Below are positions 32,007-34,684 of a DNA stretch of 34,684 nt, piece by piece. Each line of letters opens with the position of its first letter. The first letter of the stretch is position 1. Source of the DNA: an uncultured Oscillospiraceae bacterium (GTDB lineage Bacteria; Bacillota; Clostridia; Oscillospirales; Acutalibacteraceae); the NCBI GenBank assembly GCA_900543555.1, contig UQRL01000027.1, positions 1-34,684 of the forward strand, read 5' to 3'. The position numbers were made by a program, and so were the translations under genes. The notes beneath the pieces are model-generated. The model did not search any database. It was not told where the DNA came from and was given only the letters and a program-made list of their open reading frames with translations.

Positions 32007-33836
32007 ATGTGCGGTATCGTAGGATATATCGGGGAGGAGCAGGCGGCTCCCATCCTCTTAAACGGCCTGCAGAAGCTGGAGTACCGGGGGTATGACTCCG
32101 CCGGTGTGGCGGTGTACAACAGTACCGGCCTGCATGTGGTCAAGTCCAAAGGGCGCTTGAGCGTGCTGGAGGGCATTTTGGAGGGAGGCAAAAGCCTGCC
32201 CGGCACAGTGGGCATTGGCCATACCCGTTGGGCCACCCACGGCGCCCCCAGCGATGTAAACTCCCACCCTCAGGTCAGCGATGGGGGCAAGTTCGTGGTG
32301 GTGCACAACGGCATCATCGAAAACTACCTGGAGCTGAAAAACCGTCTGATGGGCCGGGGGGTGGAGTTCGCCTCGGATACGGACACCGAGGTGGTGGCCC
32401 AGCTGTTGGAATATTACTATACAGGCGATGTGCTGGAGGCCATCCAGAAGGTCATTGCCCGGGTAGAAGGCAGCTATGCCCTGGGCATCCTCTGCGCGGA
32501 TTGCCCGGAAAAGCTGTTCGCCGTGCGCAAGGACAGCCCCCTCATCATTGGCGTGGGCCAGGGGGAGAACTTCATCGCCAGCGATGTGCCCGCCATCCTC
32601 TCCTACACCCGGGACATCTACCGCTTGAAGGACCGGGAGATCGCCGTCCTCACCCGGGAGTCCATTGCCTTCTACAACCAGGAGCTGGACCCCATCCAGA
32701 AGGAGTCCGAGCGCATCCAGTGGGACATTGACGCGGCGGAAAAGGGCGGCTATGAGCACTTCATGATGAAGGAGATCTACGAGCAGCCCGAGGCCCTGCG
32801 CAAGACCATCTCCCCCCGCATCCGGGAGGGAAAGATCGTCCTGGATGACATCACCCTCACCCGGGAGCAGATCCAGAACATCCGCAAGGTGTGCATCGTG
32901 GCCTGCGGCACGGCCTACCATGTGGGCGTGGTGGCCAAGTATGCCTTTGAGCGCCTGCTGAAGATCCCCCTGGAGGTGGATGTGGCTTCCGAGTTCCGCT
33001 ATCGGGAACCCATTTTAGATGAGAACACCCTGGTCATTATCATCAGCCAGTCCGGCGAGACAGCCGACACCCTGGCCGCCCTGCGCATGGCCAAGGCCAA
33101 GGGCTGCCGCATCTTGTCCATCGTCAACGTGGTGGGCAGCACCATTGCCAACGAGAGCGACGACGTGCTGTACACCTGGGCCGGGCCGGAGATCGCCGTG
33201 GCCTCTACCAAGGCTTACAGCACCCAGCTGGCGGTAATCTATATGATTGTGCTGTACATGGCGGACCAGCTGGACAGCGTTTCCCAGGAAGAGATGGCCC
33301 AGTACATGGCAGACCTGCAGCGCCTGCCGGATCTGGCGGCGGAGTGCCTGCAGGACAAGGAGACCATCCAATACTTTGCCTCTCAGTACTTCAATGCCCA
33401 CGACATGTACTTTATCGGCCGCAACGTGGACTACGCCGCCAGCCTGGAGGCCAGCCTGAAGCTCAAGGAGATCAGCTACATTCACTCCGAGGCCTACACC
33501 GCCGGCGAGCTGAAGCACGGCCCCATCTCCCTGATCGAGGACGGCACCCTGGTCATCGCCATTGCCACCTATGAGAAGCTGTTCGACAAGATGATGTCCA
33601 ACGTGCGGGAGGTGAAGGCCCGGGGCGCCGTGGTGCTGGGCATCACGGTGCAGGACAAGGAAGAGGCCCTGAAGCAGGAGACGGACTTCCAGTTCTGCGT
33701 GCCCAAGATCACGGACTTTATGCTGCCCAGCCTGTCCATCCTGCCCCTGCAGCTGTTCGCCTATTATGTGGCCAGCATGAAGGGCTGCGATATCGACAAG
33801 CCCCGCAACCTGGCCAAGTCTGTCACCGTGGAATAA
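32007..33836 (+). CDS. glmS: Glutamine-fructose-6-phosphate aminotransferase GlmS
   Basis: The 609-residue protein makes glucosamine 6-phosphate from fructose 6-phosphate and glutamine, the entry to amino-sugar and peptidoglycan synthesis. It starts MCGIVGYIG with Cys2 as the glutaminase nucleophile after Met removal. TRWATHG and HNGIIENY follow in the amidotransferase half. Two SIS domains follow from about residue 285 (SQSGETADTLAALRMAK; SLKLKEISYIHSEAYTAGELKHGPISLIE). The end DIDKPRNLAKSVTVE is invariant. GAAAGGAG precedes the ATG. The 96-nt gap after purA is too short for a glmS ribozyme and lacks its core; it holds only hairpin GCCCGGG/CCCGGGC before the ribosome site. glmS sits inside a purine cluster here. 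Confidence 0.97.
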   Translation: MCGIVGYIGEEQAAPILLNGLQKLEYRGYDSAGVAVYNSTGLHVVKSKGRLSVLEGILEGGKSLPGTVGIGHTRWATHGAPSDVNSHPQVSDGGKFVVVHNGIIENYLELKNRLMGRGVEFASDTDTEVVAQLLEYYYTGDVLEAIQKVIARVEGSYALGILCADCPEKLFAVRKDSPLIIGVGQGENFIASDVPAILSYTRDIYRLKDREIAVLTRESIAFYNQELDPIQKESERIQWDIDAAEKGGYEHFMMKEIYEQPEALRKTISPRIREGKIVLDDITLTREQIQNIRKVCIVACGTAYHVGVVAKYAFERLLKIPLEVDVASEFRYREPILDENTLVIIISQSGETADTLAALRMAKAKGCRILSIVNVVGSTIANESDDVLYTWAGPEIAVASTKAYSTQLAVIYMIVLYMADQLDSVSQEEMAQYMADLQRLPDLAAECLQDKETIQYFASQYFNAHDMYFIGRNVDYAASLEASLKLKEISYIHSEAYTAGELKHGPISLIEDGTLVIAIATYEKLFDKMMSNVREVKARGAVVLGITVQDKEEALKQETDFQFCVPKITDFMLPSLSILPLQLFAYYVASMKGCDIDKPRNLAKSVTVE

Positions 33837-33847
33837 GAGAAATTTGA

Positions 33848-33878
33848 AAGGGGCCGTCCGGCAGGGCGGTTCCTTTTT
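33848..33878 (+). terminator. Intrinsic terminator after glmS
   Basis: AGGGGCCGTCC pairs with GGGCGGTTCCT (three wobbles) around GGCA, followed by TTTTT. It closes the transcript that runs from purC or purA to glmS. Confidence 0.88.
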
Positions 33879-33912
33879 CATGCCGGAAAAATTTCTTCCC
33901 TTTTTAGGAAAG

Positions 33913-33924
33913 CTGTGGTATACT
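33913..33924 (+). promoter_or_regulatory. Extended -10 promoter for the GNAT gene
   Basis: CTGTGGTATACT gives a TGn extension and -10 hexamer TATACT (33919-33924). The -35 region (TTCCCT) is weak. The ATG is 36 nt downstream. Confidence 0.55.
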
Positions 33925-33959
33925 GATTGCAATTTTTCAATTGGAAAGGGTGGCTTTGT

Positions 33960-34463
33960 ATGAGATTGGTCCCTCTATGGGAGGCGGATGAGGAACGAGC
34001 CTACGATTTGCAGATGAGCTTCCTCCCAGAGGAGAACGGGTTCGTTAACACGGCCTGCGGCCTGGATCGGGAGGGGTTTGGGGCCTATGTCCAGCTGCGT
34101 AAGCGAAATTCCCAGGGCCTTGACCTGCCGGAGGGCTATGTGCCTGACACAGTCTATGTGCTGGAGAACGATGACGGGGACTATGTGGGCCTGGTGAACC
34201 TGCGCCACCGCCTGAACGCCGCCCTGCGGCAGGGTGCGGGCCACATCGGCTATGGGATCCGCAAGGAGTACCGGGGCCGGGGATACGCCACGGCGGCTTT
34301 GGCACTGGCCTTGAAGGAGGCTTGGAAGATCGTTCCCGAAGAGGAGATCTACCTCTCTGTTCACAAGGATAACCCCGCTTCGCTGAAAGTGCAGCTCCGT
34401 AACGGCGCCCGGGTGGACCATGAGGACGGCGTGGAGTACTATACCCGCATCCCCCGCCCCTGA
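33960..34463 (+). CDS. GNAT family N-acetyltransferase
   Basis: The 167-residue protein has the acetyl-CoA binding motif A, GHIGYGIRKEYRGRGYATAALALAL (94-118), with the R-G-x-G loop, and a motif B ending in HKDNPASLKVQLRNGARVDHEDG. The N-terminal half (SFLPEENGFVNTACGLDREGFGAYV) resembles the common clostridial GNAT group with strand LENDDGDYVGLVNLRHRLN. The substrate is unknown. ATG 33960 is chosen over an in-frame 33927 start, because GGAAAGGG lies ten bases before it and the longer form would begin at the predicted transcription start. It has its own promoter and stands between glmS and guaA. Confidence 0.87.
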   Translation: MRLVPLWEADEERAYDLQMSFLPEENGFVNTACGLDREGFGAYVQLRKRNSQGLDLPEGYVPDTVYVLENDDGDYVGLVNLRHRLNAALRQGAGHIGYGIRKEYRGRGYATAALALALKEAWKIVPEEEIYLSVHKDNPASLKVQLRNGARVDHEDGVEYYTRIPRP

Positions 34464-34478
34464 AGCGAGCTGCCGGGC

Positions 34479-34507
34479 TTGCGAAAAGACAGGGAGTGTG
34501 GTAGAAT
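34479..34507 (+). promoter_or_regulatory. Sigma-A promoter for guaA
   Basis: TTGCGA (34479-34484), 17-nt spacer, TAGAAT (34502-34507), with TGTGG before the -10. The leader is only about 35 nt, too short for a purine riboswitch. Confidence 0.75.
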
Positions 34508-34546
34508 AGCCCTACAACAAGCCAAAGGGAAAGGGAAGGGATACAC

Positions 34547-34684
34547 ATGGCAAACAACGCCCACGAGCGGGTAGTGGTGCTGGACTTCGGCGGCCAGTAC
34601 GCCCAGCTCATTGCCCGCCGGGTCCGGGACCTGGGGGTCTATTGCGAGATCAAAAGCTATAAAACCGATCCGGAGGAGCTGCGG
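34547..34684 (+). CDS. guaA: GMP synthase (glutamine-hydrolysing), N-terminal fragment
   Basis: Only the first 46 codons are inside the window. [30 protein letters not shown] is the standard start of the class I glutamine amidotransferase domain of GuaA, which with its ATP-pyrophosphatase domain converts XMP to [18 protein letters not shown] distinguishes it from other class I amidotransferases such as CarA or PabA, although the catalytic cysteine is beyond the window edge. AAAGGGAAGGG precedes the ATG. Together with purC, purB and purA it covers both the AMP and GMP branches. Confidence 0.92.
   Translation, partial: MANNAHERVVVLDFGGQYAQLIARRVRDLGVYCEIKSYKTDPEELR

Noticed and set aside
34508..34546. 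Guanine riboswitch before guaA
   Set aside because: The leader is about 35 nt, too short for the three-way junction aptamer.

Overview
The window reads as chromosomal DNA of a GC-rich Firmicute. Gene content and order are clostridial: yceD-rpmF with a zinc-ribbon L32, a DUF512 radical SAM gene beside der, plsY, a YycJ-type hydrolase beside rlmH, mltG beside a U32 gene, an NADP-type glutamate dehydrogenase and FAD-dependent ThyX. The GC content, the Shine-Dalgarno sites (AAGGAGG, GAAAGG) and sigma-A-type promoters fit a gut Oscillospiraceae-like organism. That placement is inference; no rRNA is present to confirm it.

Layout. 1-243: 3' end of an AMP-forming acyl-CoA ligase. 205-850: no gene, but a large imperfectly dyad-symmetric array of hairpins, a structured repeat. 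909-2417 (-): polytopic membrane protein, divergent from 2584-6978 (+): intracellular GH29 fucosidase, a two-core transglutaminase-fold protein and a nitroreductase. 7113-8510: solute-binding lipoprotein. 8643-14023: a long same-strand run with thyX, tmk, a 61-aa membrane protein, a DJ-1 protein, 5-formyl-THF cyclo-ligase, mltG and a U32 protein, ended by another copy of the hairpin repeat. 14350-17520: DacF-type carboxypeptidase, pgi (with a structured leader) and a small P-loop protein. 17676-22100: yceD, rpmF, DUF512 protein, der, plsY. 22455-25085: murA, YycJ-like hydrolase, rlmH. 25144-27979 (-): orphan PTS-type IIC permease and gdhA. 28312-34684: purC, purB, purA, glmS, a GNAT acetyltransferase and the start of guaA.

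The genes serve core functions. dTMP synthesis and one-carbon metabolism: thyX, tmk, cyclo-ligase. Cell wall: mltG, DacF, murA, glmS. Translation and ribosome: yceD, rpmF, der, rlmH, U32 protein. Phospholipid: plsY. Purine synthesis: purC, purB, purA, guaA. Glutamate supply: gdhA. No rRNA, tRNA, CRISPR, insertion sequence or prophage was recognised.

The least explained signals are the structured repeat (three copies whose stems change while pairing is kept), a fucosidase gene followed by a PNGase-like transglutaminase-fold gene, a multi-helix leader before pgi, and an 11-bp perfect inverted repeat between the divergent gdhA and purC promoters.
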